Shown: positions 26,926 through 35,747, numbered from the stretch's first letter. The stretch: 64,000 nt of DNA from Sphingosinicella sp. BN140058 (GCF_004135585.1 NZ_CP035501.1:4659501-4723500); one strand, 5' to 3'. Notes: generated by a model not told the origin, from the letters alone. Numbers and translations: made by a program.

Positions 26926-28107
26926 TCAGCCGAACGGACGGTCGATCGCTGTCTGCGGCTCCGTGAACCAGGCGGCGCCATCTTCGGTGACGTGGAAATG
27001 GTCTTCGAGGCGGATGCCGAACTTGCCCGGAACCACGATCATCGGCTCGTTCGAGAAGCACATTCCCGGTGAGAGCGGTGTGCGGTCGCCGCGGACCAGA
27101 TAAGCGGGTTCGTGAATCGACAGCCCGATACCGTGGCCGGTGCGGTGGGGAAGCCCGGGCAGCCGATAACCGGGTCCGAGTCCGGCGGCCTCGAGCACGC
27201 GGCGGGCGGCTGCGTCCACCTCTTCGCATGGCGTTCCGGGGCGGGCTGCGGCGAACGCCGCCGCCTGCGCCTCTTTCTCTAGCGCCCACATCATTCGCTC
27301 CTCGTCAGTTGCGCGACCGAAGGCGTAGGTGCGGGTGATGTCGGAATGATAGCCCTCAACCCGGCAGCCGGTGTCGATCAGAACGAGTTGATCTTCTTCA
27401 AGATATTGCTCGCCCGGAAGGCCGTGGGGGAAGGCGGTCGCGCGGCCGAACTGAACGATGCAGAACGTCGATCCGCCGCCGCCGATCGCCCGGTGGGCGT
27501 CGTCGATGAACTTCGTGACCGTGCTGGCTGCCATTCCCGGCGACAGGATGCGCGCGGCGCGTCGATGGACCTCCAGGGTCATCGCCTTGGCCTGAGCGAG
27601 CAGCTTGAGCTCCGCGCCGGACTTGCACTTGCGGCAACCATCGATCGCAGCGGCGCCATCGATGACTTCGAGGCCGCCTGCGCGCAGCCGTTCGCCCCAT
27701 TGAAAGGGCAGCAACGGATCGACCGCTAGCGTCGCCCCGCGCGGCAATGTCCGCCTGACTAGGGCGATCGGATCCTCGTCTTCCTCCCAAAGCAGCAGAT
27801 CCGCGGCGATGGCGACGCCAGCTTCGAGGCTGCCGCGCTCGAAGGCCGGGCAGACGATGGCCGGAGGTCCGCTCAGCGGCAGCAACAGTGCAACCATTCG
27901 CTCGCTCAGACTCCAGGCAAGTCCGGTGAAGTAACGAAGGCTTGCCCCCGCATTTACGAGAAGAGCGTCGGCACCCGCCGCTTCGGTGAGGGCGCGCGCC
28001 CGCTCCAGCCGCATCTGCCGCTCTTCGGCATCGATCGCAGGTGCAACATCCGCCCATGGCCGTATCGCCGCAAGCTCCGCTTCGATCGTTGCGCCGCCAA
28101 TCGTCAT
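26926..28107 (-). CDS. M24 family Xaa-Pro peptidase (prolidase-like)
   Basis: 393 residues, no signal peptide, so cytoplasmic. The creatinase-like N-terminal domain (about 30-160) is followed by the pita-bread domain with all five metal ligands: Asp245 and Asp256 (LIDTGCRVEGYHSDITRTY), His325 (HRTGHGIGLSIHE), Glu354 (FSNEPMIV) and Glu368 (GIRLEDHFHV). It should split X-Pro or X-Hyp dipeptides, feeding free Hyp to the epimerase. Its ATG overlaps the stop of the D-amino-acid dehydrogenase gene (ATGA), so the two are translationally coupled. It converges with the DUF885 gene ending at 26853. Confidence 0.9.
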   Translation of the reverse strand: MTIGGATIEAELAAIRPWADVAPAIDAEERQMRLERARALTEAAGADALLVNAGASLRYFTGLAWSLSERMVALLLPLSGPPAIVCPAFERGSLEAGVAIAADLLLWEEDEDPIALVRRTLPRGATLAVDPLLPFQWGERLRAGGLEVIDGAAAIDGCRKCKSGAELKLLAQAKAMTLEVHRRAARILSPGMAASTVTKFIDDAHRAIGGGGSTFCIVQFGRATAFPHGLPGEQYLEEDQLVLIDTGCRVEGYHSDITRTYAFGRATDEERMMWALEKEAQAAAFAAARPGTPCEEVDAAARRVLEAAGLGPGYRLPGLPHRTGHGIGLSIHEPAYLVRGDRTPLSPGMCFSNEPMIVVPGKFGIRLEDHFHVTEDGAAWFTEPQTAIDRPFG

Positions 28108-29339
28108 ATCGTTCTCGTCCTTTCGAAACGCTCCACAGCAAACGGCGTCGCATCGATCGGGGTCGCGGCACCGCGGATCAGCGCGGCGACGATCTCGGCC
28201 GTGACCGGCGCCAAGGTGAGGCCGAGGTGCTGATGGCCGAAAGCATAAAACAGATTCTGCACACGGCGCGAGCGGCCGATTGCGGGAAGGTAATCGGGCA
28301 GGGTCGGTCGTGCGCCTAGCCAGCGCGCGAATGGTGCGGCGAGCGGGAGCCCCAGCGCCGCGACATGTGCTTCCAGCCGCCGCCACTTGCGGGGATCCGG
28401 CGGCGCATCGACACGTCCGAACTCGACGAAGCTGGCTGCCTGCACGCAGTCGGCATAACCGGTGACGATCATCGAGCGATCCTCGAACACGATCGGAGGC
28501 AGGTGCGAGGGCCAGCGATCGGCGCTTGCGCGGATGTGGTAGCCGCGCTCCGCAATCAGTGGCACGGCATGTCCGGCGGCGGCCATGAGGCGACGCGAGC
28601 CCGTGCCCGCCGAGACCAGCACCAGGTCGGCTGGGTGAGCGTCGACCACTGCGCGGCCGTTCTCCACACGAAGGAACGCCTGGGCGCGGACGATCGTACC
28701 ACCCGCGGCGGTCAGCGCCGCTTCGAGCGCATCGGCCAGCTGACTGAGATCGGTGATCTGCCCGCTTCCCCGAAACTGTATTGCGTCGGCGACACGTCCT
28801 TTCGTCATTGCGTCGATGTCGCGGAGGTCACCGCCGGCAACGGGCTCGATCCGCGCCGTGCCGATGTCCGCCGCTTCCCAGGCAGCCCGGCCGGCGGCAC
28901 CGCTCGCGGCGGTTTCCCAAGCGACGATGTGCCCGTCGCAGCGCAGCAGATCGGGACGGCCGACGGCGTCGGACAATCGCCGCCATCCGGGTACCGCATC
29001 CCCAAGAAGCGCGGCGAGCGCGTCACGTCCGACTTTGAAGCGGCCGGGGGTCGACGCGGCGAGCATCCGCACGCCGAAAGGAAGCCACTCGCGCACCATG
29101 GACGGCGGCAAGGAGAGAGCACCGCCCCTGAAGAACAGTCGTCTGGGGAATGCGCGAAACGTCGCAGCGGAGGCGAGCGGCGCAACCTGCTCGACCGCAA
29201 TGTGACCTGCATTCCCCCATGATGCGGCATTGCGCATCGGCGAAGGTTCGAGCACCTTCACCGAGCGGCCTTGCTGGGCGAGGGTGACCGCCGCGGCGAG
29301 TCCGATCACACCTCCGCCGACGATCAGAACATCAGTCAC
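28104..29339 (-). CDS. FAD-dependent D-amino-acid (D-hydroxyproline) dehydrogenase
   Basis: 411 residues of the DAO fold. The FAD-binding dinucleotide motif is at the N-terminus (VLIVGGGVIGLAAAVTLAQQ), and ASWGNAGHIA and the C-terminal FGHQHLGLTLAP are typical of bacterial D-amino-acid/D-hydroxyproline dehydrogenases. In bacterial hydroxyproline catabolism this enzyme oxidises cis-4-hydroxy-D-proline, made by the epimerase, to delta-1-pyrroline-4-hydroxy-2-carboxylate. Here it is divergent from the HypD-like and epimerase genes with a regulon operator between, and coupled to an M24 prolidase. Assignment to D-Hyp rests on this setting. Confidence 0.85.
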   Translation of the reverse strand: MTDVLIVGGGVIGLAAAVTLAQQGRSVKVLEPSPMRNAASWGNAGHIAVEQVAPLASAATFRAFPRRLFFRGGALSLPPSMVREWLPFGVRMLAASTPGRFKVGRDALAALLGDAVPGWRRLSDAVGRPDLLRCDGHIVAWETAASGAAGRAAWEAADIGTARIEPVAGGDLRDIDAMTKGRVADAIQFRGSGQITDLSQLADALEAALTAAGGTIVRAQAFLRVENGRAVVDAHPADLVLVSAGTGSRRLMAAAGHAVPLIAERGYHIRASADRWPSHLPPIVFEDRSMIVTGYADCVQAASFVEFGRVDAPPDPRKWRRLEAHVAALGLPLAAPFARWLGARPTLPDYLPAIGRSRRVQNLFYAFGHQHLGLTLAPVTAEIVAALIRGAATPIDATPFAVERFERTRTI

Positions 29340-29352
29340 ACCATTTCCTCAG

Positions 29353-29387
29353 TTGCACTGCGCAATTCTATATCGTATACCGTATAA
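29353..29387. promoter_or_regulatory. divergent promoter/operator between the D-Hyp dehydrogenase and HypD-like genes
   Basis: TATATCGTATACCGTATA (29369-29386) is a copy of the regulon operator. Read on the minus strand it gives ATACGGTATACGATAT, which matches the minus-strand reading of the 21615 site at all but one position. TTGCAC (29353-29358) with TATACC 17 bases on is a possible promoter for the rightward genes. The gap between the two start codons is only 63 bp, so one bound regulator would act on both. Confidence 0.65.
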
Positions 29388-29402
29388 GTCTTCAAGGAAC
29401 GG

Positions 29403-30332
29403 ATGAACGAACAGATGGCCATCGGATGGAAGGGCGTGTTCCCGGCAGTTACAACGCAGTTGCACGAGGATCTTACGATAGATCTCGAGAATACGCAGCG
29501 GGTGGTCGACGATCTCATCCGTGATGGTGTCACCGGGATCATCGCCCTCGGCACCGTCGGTGAGAACAATTCGCTGACCTACGAAGAGAAGGTTTCGACC
29601 CTCGCCGCCATCGTCGAAGTTGTCGCCGGACGGGTGCCGGTTGTGACCGGCTGTTCCGAATACGACCTCCGTCGCGCCGCACGCTACGCCCGGGCAGCCG
29701 AGACGGTGGGGGCGGACGGGCTGATGCTGCTGCCGCCGATGGTCTACGTTCCCAAGCGCAACGAGCTGGTCTCTCACTTCAAGGGCGTCGCCCAGGCGAC
29801 GACGCTTCCGATCATGCTCTACAACAATCCTCCGGCCTATCGGACGACGATCGATGCGGAAGTGCTCGATGCGCTGACCGAGGTCGAGAACATCGTTGCA
29901 GTCAAGGAATCGGCGCCCGATACCCGCCGCTTCACCGACTTTCGCAACCGGTTCGGCAATCGCTACATATTGTTCGCCGGTCTCGACGATGTCGCGCTCG
30001 AAGGGCTTTATTTGGGCGCACAGGGTTGGGTGTCCGGTCTCACCAACGCCTTTCCACGGGAGTCGGTCGAACTCGTTGCGGCCTTCGAGAGGGGCGACCA
30101 TGCGAAGGCGCTGGAGATCTATCGCTGGTTTATGCCGCTTCTGCATCTCGACGCGGAACATGATCTCGTTCAGGCGATCAAGCTTGCCGAGCAGGTGATG
30201 GGCCGTGGTTCGGAACGGGTGCTGCCGCCGCGACTGACTCTGGAGGGCGCCCGGCGGGCCGAGATCATCGCCATGGTCGAAAAGGCTGCCGCAACGCGTC
30301 CGCAGCTCGCCAACACCGCTCAGGCGGCCTGA
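29403..30332 (+). CDS. DapA-family deaminase, probable pyrroline-4-hydroxy-2-carboxylate deaminase
   Basis: 309 residues of the DHDPS/NAL superfamily with AAGGA before the ATG. The Schiff-base lysine is Lys168 (IVAVKES) and the catalytic tyrosine is Tyr140 (IMLYNNPPAY); the GTVGENNSLTYEEK block replaces the GTTGE loop. In hydroxyproline clusters this family member deaminates and dehydrates delta-1-pyrroline-4-hydroxy-2-carboxylate to 2-oxoglutarate semialdehyde. First gene of a four-gene operon with the epimerase, regulator and permease. The semialdehyde dehydrogenase needed for the last step is not in the window. Confidence 0.88.
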   Translation: MNEQMAIGWKGVFPAVTTQLHEDLTIDLENTQRVVDDLIRDGVTGIIALGTVGENNSLTYEEKVSTLAAIVEVVAGRVPVVTGCSEYDLRRAARYARAAETVGADGLMLLPPMVYVPKRNELVSHFKGVAQATTLPIMLYNNPPAYRTTIDAEVLDALTEVENIVAVKESAPDTRRFTDFRNRFGNRYILFAGLDDVALEGLYLGAQGWVSGLTNAFPRESVELVAAFERGDHAKALEIYRWFMPLLHLDAEHDLVQAIKLAEQVMGRGSERVLPPRLTLEGARRAEIIAMVEKAAATRPQLANTAQAA

Positions 30333-30344
30333 ACCGGATCGAAG

Positions 30345-31343
30345 ATGCGCCACACCTTCTTCTGCATCGACGGCCACACGGCGGGCAATCCGGTACGGCT
30401 GGTCGCTGGCGGCGCGCCGTTGCTGAAAGGAGCGTCGATGTCGGAACGGCGCCAGGACTTCCTCGCTCGTTTCGACTGGATTCGCACCGGTCTGTGCTTC
30501 GAGCCACGCGGCCATGACATGATGTCCGGAGGGTTCCTTTATCCTCCGACGGATGCTGCAAACGATGTCGGCATTCTGTTCATAGAGACGTCGGGGTGCC
30601 TGCCGATGTGCGGCCATGGCACGATCGGAATGGTGACCTTCGGGATCGAGCACGGCCTGATCCAACCCGCCATGCCGAGCCGACTTCGGGTCGAGGTGCC
30701 GGCCGGGTTGCTCGAAATCGCCTATGCGCGGGAAGGGGACCGGGTCACCTCGGTGCGCATCACCAACGTCGCCTCCTACATCGCGGCGCGCGGGATCACG
30801 GTGGATGTGGAGGGGATCGGGCCGCTCAGCATCGATGTCGCTTATGGCGGCAACTTCTACGCCATCGTCGAGCCGCAAGGGGCGTATGAGGGGCTCGACG
30901 CGATGGGTGCCGCAAGGCTCGTCGAGCTCAGCGGCCGCGTCCGTCAGGCCGTGCAGGCCAAGTTCGAACCCGTTCACCCGCTCGATCCGACGATCCGCGG
31001 CGTCAGTCATGTCCTGTGGGCGGATGTCCCGCGCTGGGACGGTGCCGACGGCCGCAATGCGGTCTTCTACGGCGACAAGGCGATAGACCGAAGCCCGTGC
31101 GGTACCGGCACGTCGGCGCGGCTCGCCCATCTCGCGGGCACCGGACGGCTCCAGGTCGGGGAGCGGTTCGTGCACGAAAGCTACATCGGCAGCCGGTTCA
31201 TCGGACGGGTCGAGCAGGAGACGAAGCTCGGCGACCAGTCCGCGATCGTCCCGTCCATCGAGGGCTCTGCGGTGGCAACCGGGTTCAACACGATCTGGAT
31301 TGATCGCGCCGATCCTTTCTGGGAAGGTTTTCAGGTCAAGTGA
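30345..31343 (+). CDS. 4-hydroxyproline 2-epimerase (proline racemase family)
   Basis: 332 residues. Both acid/base cysteines of the racemase/epimerase type are present: Cys89 in LPMCGHGTIG and Cys252 in DRSPCGTGTSARLA. That excludes the trans-3-hydroxyproline dehydratase branch, in which the second Cys is a Thr. It converts trans-4-hydroxy-L-proline to cis-4-hydroxy-D-proline, the first step of Hyp catabolism. It lies 12 bp after the HypD-like gene and before the GntR regulator. True proline racemases also carry both cysteines, but the neighbouring D-Hyp dehydrogenase and HypD-like genes favour the Hyp epimerase. Confidence 0.9.
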   Translation: MRHTFFCIDGHTAGNPVRLVAGGAPLLKGASMSERRQDFLARFDWIRTGLCFEPRGHDMMSGGFLYPPTDAANDVGILFIETSGCLPMCGHGTIGMVTFGIEHGLIQPAMPSRLRVEVPAGLLEIAYAREGDRVTSVRITNVASYIAARGITVDVEGIGPLSIDVAYGGNFYAIVEPQGAYEGLDAMGAARLVELSGRVRQAVQAKFEPVHPLDPTIRGVSHVLWADVPRWDGADGRNAVFYGDKAIDRSPCGTGTSARLAHLAGTGRLQVGERFVHESYIGSRFIGRVEQETKLGDQSAIVPSIEGSAVATGFNTIWIDRADPFWEGFQVK

Positions 31344-31401
31344 TCGATGCCAGATCCCGGCTCCCGGCCGTCGCGGCTCGGTCGAGCAGGAGCCTTTCCC
31401 A

Positions 31402-32064
31402 ATGAGCATCGTGGTCCGAACCCTGTCCGAGCAGATCTTCGAGATCATCCGGGAACGAATCGTGCTCGGCAAACTTCCCGATCAACTGCCGATCCGCCAG
31501 GATGCGCTAGCCAACGAGCTCGGCGTCAGCAAGATTCCGCTCCGCGAGGCGTTGGCGCGCCTTGAGCAGGAAGGCCTGCTCGTCAGCCAGGCCAATCGCG
31601 GCTATTTCGTCCGGCCGATGTCGGCGGAATCCGCCGAAGAGATATTCGAGCTTCGGCTGAGTCTGGAGCCGCAGGCGGCAGGGCGGGGAGCGTTGCTTGC
31701 CGACGACGTCGGCCGGGCGGCGGCGGTCGAGGCTTATGAGGCGCTCGACAGTGCGGCGCTCGATGCCGGTGCCGAAGTGGCGGTGCGCAACCGCGCCTTC
31801 CACACCGCTCTGGTTCGTCCCGGCGGGCGGCTGCTCACGACCCAATTGGTCGAGCGCTTGGCGATCCTCTCGGAGCGCTACGTGGTGACGCACCTGGAGC
31901 CGGCCGGCCGCGAGGACCGCGCGCACCTGGAGCACAAGCAACTGATCGAGACCTGGCTCGCGCGCGATGCAGAAGGAATTGCTGCGCTGCTGACCGCCCA
32001 TATTCGCGGCACGCTCGAGGATCTGAGAGCCCAGCTGGCAAATTCGGCGGGCGAGGGTAGCTAG
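31402..32064 (+). CDS. GntR/FCD family regulator, likely repressor of the whole locus
   Basis: 220 residues from ATG 31402, which has CAGGAG upstream. The winged HTH (about 8-70) reads RIVLGKLPDQLPIRQDAL and LGVSKIPLREALARLEQEGL, a GntR domain. The FCD effector domain follows with spaced histidines (NRAFHTAL, HLEHKQLIE, LTAHIRGTLE) that usually bind a metal and an organic acid ligand. FCD regulators favour GTATAC-centred palindromes, exactly the sequence repeated upstream of the genes in this locus. It sits inside the Hyp operon. I infer it is a repressor released by a Hyp-pathway intermediate. Confidence 0.88.
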   Translation: MSIVVRTLSEQIFEIIRERIVLGKLPDQLPIRQDALANELGVSKIPLREALARLEQEGLLVSQANRGYFVRPMSAESAEEIFELRLSLEPQAAGRGALLADDVGRAAAVEAYEALDSAALDAGAEVAVRNRAFHTALVRPGGRLLTTQLVERLAILSERYVVTHLEPAGREDRAHLEHKQLIETWLARDAEGIAALLTAHIRGTLEDLRAQLANSAGEGS

Positions 32065-32083
32065 ACAAAATGAAGGGGAGACG

Positions 32084-33508
32084 ATGTTCGGACCGCGTAA
32101 ATCGATCGACACAGCCGGCAGTCAAGGTGCCGGACATCGTCTCGCCAAGACTCTCAGCTGGCCGCACCTGATCGCGCTTGGGGTTGGCGCGATTGTCGGC
32201 ACCGGCATCTACACGCTGACGGGGGTGGGCGCGGAACGTGCCGGTCCCGCCGTGATCCTGGCCTTCGCCATCGCCGGCGCGGTGTGCGCGTGCGCGGCAC
32301 TCGCTTACGCGGAAATGGCCACCATGGTTCCGGCCGCCGGCAGCGCCTATACGTTCAGCTATGTCGCCATGGGTGAGGCGATCGCCTGGGTGATAGGCTG
32401 GAGCCTGGTGCTCGAATATTCGCTCGCCTGTTCGACGGTGGCGGTCGGATGGTCTGGCTATCTGGTCGGTTGGCTACAGTCGGCTGGTCTCGATCTACCG
32501 CAAGCTTTGCTGGTCGGCCCCCATGCCGGCGGCATCATTAACCTTCCGGCCGTCGTCGTCGCGCTGTCGATCATGGGTCTGTTGATCGCCGGCACGCGGG
32601 AGAGCGCTACCCTCAACATCATTCTCGTCGTCATCAAGCTTGTCGCGCTCAGCCTGTTCGTGATCTTCGCGCTGCCCGCCTTTCAAAGCGACAATCTTCA
32701 GCCGTTCATGCCTTATGGCTTCGGCAGCACCGAGGTGATGGGCGAGAAGAAGGGCGTGATGGCCGCGGCGGCGATCGTCTTCTTCGCCTTCTACGGCTTC
32801 GATGCCGTTGCGACGTCGGCGGAGGAAGCCAAGCAACCAGGTCGGGATCTGACCATCGGCATCATCGGATCGATGGCAGCCTGCACGATCATCTACATGC
32901 TGGTGGCGATTTCGGCGATCGGAGCGCTGCCGTTCACCGCGCTCGCCAATTCTCCCGAGCCGCTCGCTCTGGTCCTGCGGACGCTCGATCATCCCGTTGC
33001 CGCACATCTTATCGCCTTGGCCGCGGTGATCGCGCTGCCGTCGGTCATCCTGGTGATGATGTACGGCCAAAGCCGGATCTTCTTCGTGATGGCGCGTGAC
33101 GGACTGTTGCCTCGCCGGCTCGCGGCGGTGAGCCCGCGCACTGGCGCTCCGACCCTGATCACCCTGCTGACCGGCATCGTGGTCGCCGCCGTCGCCGGCT
33201 TCTTCCGTCTCGATGAAATCGCCGAACTCGCCAATGCCGGCACCCTCGTCGCCTTCGTCGCGGTGGCCGCGAGCATGATGATCCTCAGGCGCACGGCGCC
33301 AGGTGCGGCGCGTCTGTTCCGCTGCCCCCAACCATATCTGGTCGGCACCGCCGCCATCCTCGGTTGCCTGTATCTGTTCGTCAGCCTCCCTGAGACGACG
33401 ATCGTCCGCTTCCTGATCTGGAACCTGGTTGGGCTCGTGGTCTATTACGCCTACGGGCGCCGCCGCAGCGCGCTGCGCGACCCGCAACCTGTCGCTGCCG
33501 CGGAATAG
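32084..33508 (+). CDS. APC family amino-acid permease
   Basis: 474 residues with about 12 hydrophobic segments. The first helix carries ALGVGAIVGTGIYTLTG, the APC/CAT substrate-binding signature, and GFDAVATSAEEAKQPGRD is the usual loop after helix 6. It is the last gene of the operon holding the HypD-like enzyme, epimerase and GntR regulator, so it probably imports hydroxyproline, proline or a small Hyp peptide across the inner membrane. The stop codon is followed by a hairpin shared with the convergent DUF885-like gene. Confidence 0.9.
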   Translation: MFGPRKSIDTAGSQGAGHRLAKTLSWPHLIALGVGAIVGTGIYTLTGVGAERAGPAVILAFAIAGAVCACAALAYAEMATMVPAAGSAYTFSYVAMGEAIAWVIGWSLVLEYSLACSTVAVGWSGYLVGWLQSAGLDLPQALLVGPHAGGIINLPAVVVALSIMGLLIAGTRESATLNIILVVIKLVALSLFVIFALPAFQSDNLQPFMPYGFGSTEVMGEKKGVMAAAAIVFFAFYGFDAVATSAEEAKQPGRDLTIGIIGSMAACTIIYMLVAISAIGALPFTALANSPEPLALVLRTLDHPVAAHLIALAAVIALPSVILVMMYGQSRIFFVMARDGLLPRRLAAVSPRTGAPTLITLLTGIVVAAVAGFFRLDEIAELANAGTLVAFVAVAASMMILRRTAPGAARLFRCPQPYLVGTAAILGCLYLFVSLPETTIVRFLIWNLVGLVVYYAYGRRRSALRDPQPVAAAE

Positions 33509-33517
33509 GGCAAGGCT

Positions 33518-33537
33518 GCACGACCGGCGCGTCGTGC
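33518..33537. terminator. hairpin between convergent permease and DUF885-like genes
   Basis: GCACGAC and GTCGTGC form a 7-bp stem with a 6-base loop in the 35-bp gap between the two stop codons. There is no T tract. Confidence 0.45.
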
Positions 33538-33543
33538 GCCTGC

Positions 33544-35220
33544 TCAGTTCGGGAGCATCTCGTCGGCGATGAGCGGGATCGGGATCATTCCCGCCTTGTT
33601 GAACGAATCCAGAAAAGCCCGCAGGACGAATGGCTTTCCGGCGCGTTCGGAGCGGTGTGCTGCGTCGGCGATCAGCCTTTCGAGCATCAGCTTGCCAGTG
33701 ATGTAGCTGGTGCCGTAACCTGGCTGGCGAAGATAGAGAAGCTGTTCGAAGGCCGTCAGGTCGTCGCCGGCCTTTGCCCAGCCGCGCGGCGTCCAATCGG
33801 CATGGAAGCGGCCTGCCTGCTCGAGGCTCCATTCATTCGCCTGTACGTGCAATGAGGCGAGCCCGCGCGCGGCGCGATTGGCAAGCATGATCCAGACGAG
33901 TTCGCGCGCACGCGGATTGTCGTCGTACAGGCCCGCCTGCATCATCAGTTCCTCGAAGGCGGTGGCGAAACCTTCGGCGCGCCCATCCCAGATATTGGAG
34001 AGCGAGGCACCCCGGCGGATCGGGCTCGGATGCGGCTCGTCGCGCATCCGGGCGAGGTCGATCCAATGGTAATCGTGGCTGAACAGCAGCATCGGCTCGC
34101 GATGCGTGACCTGTGCGAAGAAGGCGCGTTGCGGCTCCGGCACGAAATGGCCGATCTGCGGTGCGATGGCAGTCCTCAGATAGGGCTTGTCGGGAATTAT
34201 CTGCTCTCGGACGAGGAAGGCGACGAACGCGTCGAGACGTCTATTCGACAGCGCCTGAAAGGTCGCCTCATCGGTAACGGGCGCGAGTGGCGGCAGATCC
34301 CGGTTGCGATGCTCTTCAAGCTTCAGCGCGGCATGCGCGCGTTCCAGCTCGCGGCGGAGCAGAGCCATTTCCTCGTTCCAGTCATAGGGGCTGAAATGGA
34401 CATTGCGCTGATACCAGCTATATTCGTCGCGGCCGACGCCGGACGGGCCGGTTTTCCCTGGTGCTACCGTCTCGACCCACTCGATGAAGCCATCAGTCGC
34501 CGTGCGCGCCGCATTGATCGCCTGTCGGAGCGCACCGCCCGCACCGGTCATGTCGGCCTTTCGGCTGCCATCCAGCTTGGATATGATCAGCGTTCCCGCC
34601 TCGAGTTGCGTCAGTGCTTCGGCCTGGTCGCGCAGCATTCGAGGGCTGTAGCGCCAGAGATCTCCGGCATTGGAATCCTTCAAATTCGCTCGAGCCTGCG
34701 CGAGCAGCGCAGGGATTGCACGAAGCTGTGCCGTGAGCGTCGCCTGATCCGCTCGGGAAAGCGGAAATTCATACGCGTGAAGTGCGATTTCCGGTTGTGC
34801 AGCCGGTCCTTCGCGAAGAGGCACGTCGGTGCGGCTCGCCCAGACCTGGACGTAGAAAGCAGGGTCCCGCGCCCAGGGGCGAAGCACCCGCAGCTCGAAA
34901 TCCAGGCCGTTCATCTCCGCCTCGACAAGTCTGTAGTCGTTGCGCTGCTCGGCATTCCAGCCTGCGGTCCGAATGGAGGCCAGGCGTTGCTTCCATCCCG
35001 GGAGGGCAGCCGCCTTGCGTGCCATTGCGGCAGCCGAATAGTCCGGAACCCCGCCGTGTATCTCCGGAGCCTGAAAGACACGCCAGGCTTCGAACAATGA
35101 GGCGAGGTCCGCGTAATCGGATTTCCCGTCTTGCCCACTCGGATGTGGCGTGTCGGGGCGTGCGTATCCCGGAACACAGAGTGCGAGCGCACATGCTGCG
35201 GCGATGAAGGACGCTCGCAC
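33544..35220 (-). CDS. exported DUF885-like protein lacking the HE..PGH motif
   Basis: 558 residues from GTG 35220 (CAGGAG upstream); an in-frame ATG at 35289 would place the operator and promoter inside the coding region and is unlikely. Signal peptide at about 1-21. The overall plan follows DUF885: EGFATAFEELMMQAGLY and NEWSLEQAGRFHADWTP occupy the places of the EGWALY and second-helix blocks of the two other copies. The HExxPGH motif is absent; FSHDYHWIDLARMRDEPH stands in that region. It may bind rather than cut peptides, or use other residues. It has a perfect regulon operator at its promoter. Confidence 0.75.
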   Translation of the reverse strand: MRASFIAAACALALCVPGYARPDTPHPSGQDGKSDYADLASLFEAWRVFQAPEIHGGVPDYSAAAMARKAAALPGWKQRLASIRTAGWNAEQRNDYRLVEAEMNGLDFELRVLRPWARDPAFYVQVWASRTDVPLREGPAAQPEIALHAYEFPLSRADQATLTAQLRAIPALLAQARANLKDSNAGDLWRYSPRMLRDQAEALTQLEAGTLIISKLDGSRKADMTGAGGALRQAINAARTATDGFIEWVETVAPGKTGPSGVGRDEYSWYQRNVHFSPYDWNEEMALLRRELERAHAALKLEEHRNRDLPPLAPVTDEATFQALSNRRLDAFVAFLVREQIIPDKPYLRTAIAPQIGHFVPEPQRAFFAQVTHREPMLLFSHDYHWIDLARMRDEPHPSPIRRGASLSNIWDGRAEGFATAFEELMMQAGLYDDNPRARELVWIMLANRAARGLASLHVQANEWSLEQAGRFHADWTPRGWAKAGDDLTAFEQLLYLRQPGYGTSYITGKLMLERLIADAAHRSERAGKPFVLRAFLDSFNKAGMIPIPLIADEMLPN

Positions 35221-35247
35221 ACCGGTTCTCCTGATCAGTGAGCCAAA

Positions 35248-35277
35248 ATCGTATACGATGTAGCTCGCCCTGGTCAA
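35248..35277 (-). promoter_or_regulatory. promoter with perfect GntR operator for the third DUF885-like gene
   Basis: The perfect 12-bp palindrome ATCGTATACGAT lies at 35248-35259. On the minus strand TTGACC (35277-35272), a 16-base spacer and TATACG (35255-35250) form a promoter whose -10 is inside the operator. The start codon is about 30 bp further on. Confidence 0.7.
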
Positions 35278-35381
35278 CAAACGGGACAAGGAGACCGCTA
35301 TCGGGAGATGAAGCGGGCGGCTATCAGGCCGTCCGGGGGCGTGCCTCCAGTGTTCGAAGAAGCGTATCGGTAGCGTTGGTA

Positions 35382-35747
35382 ATGTTTGCGTCCGTCATGT
35401 TCGTCTGTGCCGTCGTCAGCGTCTACGACGGTGACACCTTGACCTGCGAAAGCGGGGTCAAGGTTCGTCTGCGCGCTGTCGACGCGCCCGAGATCAGGGG
35501 ATGCGGTGGGCGGCGCGGCCGGGTTTGCGTCGAAGGAGATCCGATTGCCTCGAAGCGCCATCTGCAAAAGCTTGCGCTCGGCAGAAAGCTCCAATGCCGC
35601 AAGGACGGCGGCATGTCCTACAAGCGGCAGAATGCGTGGTGCAGCGCCGGCGGTGTCGATCTCTCCTGTGCCCAGGTGCGGGCGGGTTACGCGGCGCACG
35701 ACGTCAAATATGATCGCGCGCGCAGGCTTTGCCGCCAATCCGGTTGA
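35382..35747 (+). CDS. thermonuclease (SNase-like) family protein
   Basis: 121 residues. VVSVYDGDTLTCESGVKVRLRAVDAPEI is the SNase core with the Asp (DGDT) and Arg (VRLRAVDAPE) used in catalysis; the C-terminal AQVRAGYA segment is also typical. The N-terminal MFASVMFVCAVVS is hydrophobic and may direct export. The frame is open further upstream, but no ribosome binding site favours a longer form; ATG 35397 is an alternative. Such nucleases cut DNA or RNA outside the cytoplasm. It has no evident link to its neighbours. Confidence 0.8.
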   Translation: MFASVMFVCAVVSVYDGDTLTCESGVKVRLRAVDAPEIRGCGGRRGRVCVEGDPIASKRHLQKLALGRKLQCRKDGGMSYKRQNAWCSAGGVDLSCAQVRAGYAAHDVKYDRARRLCRQSG

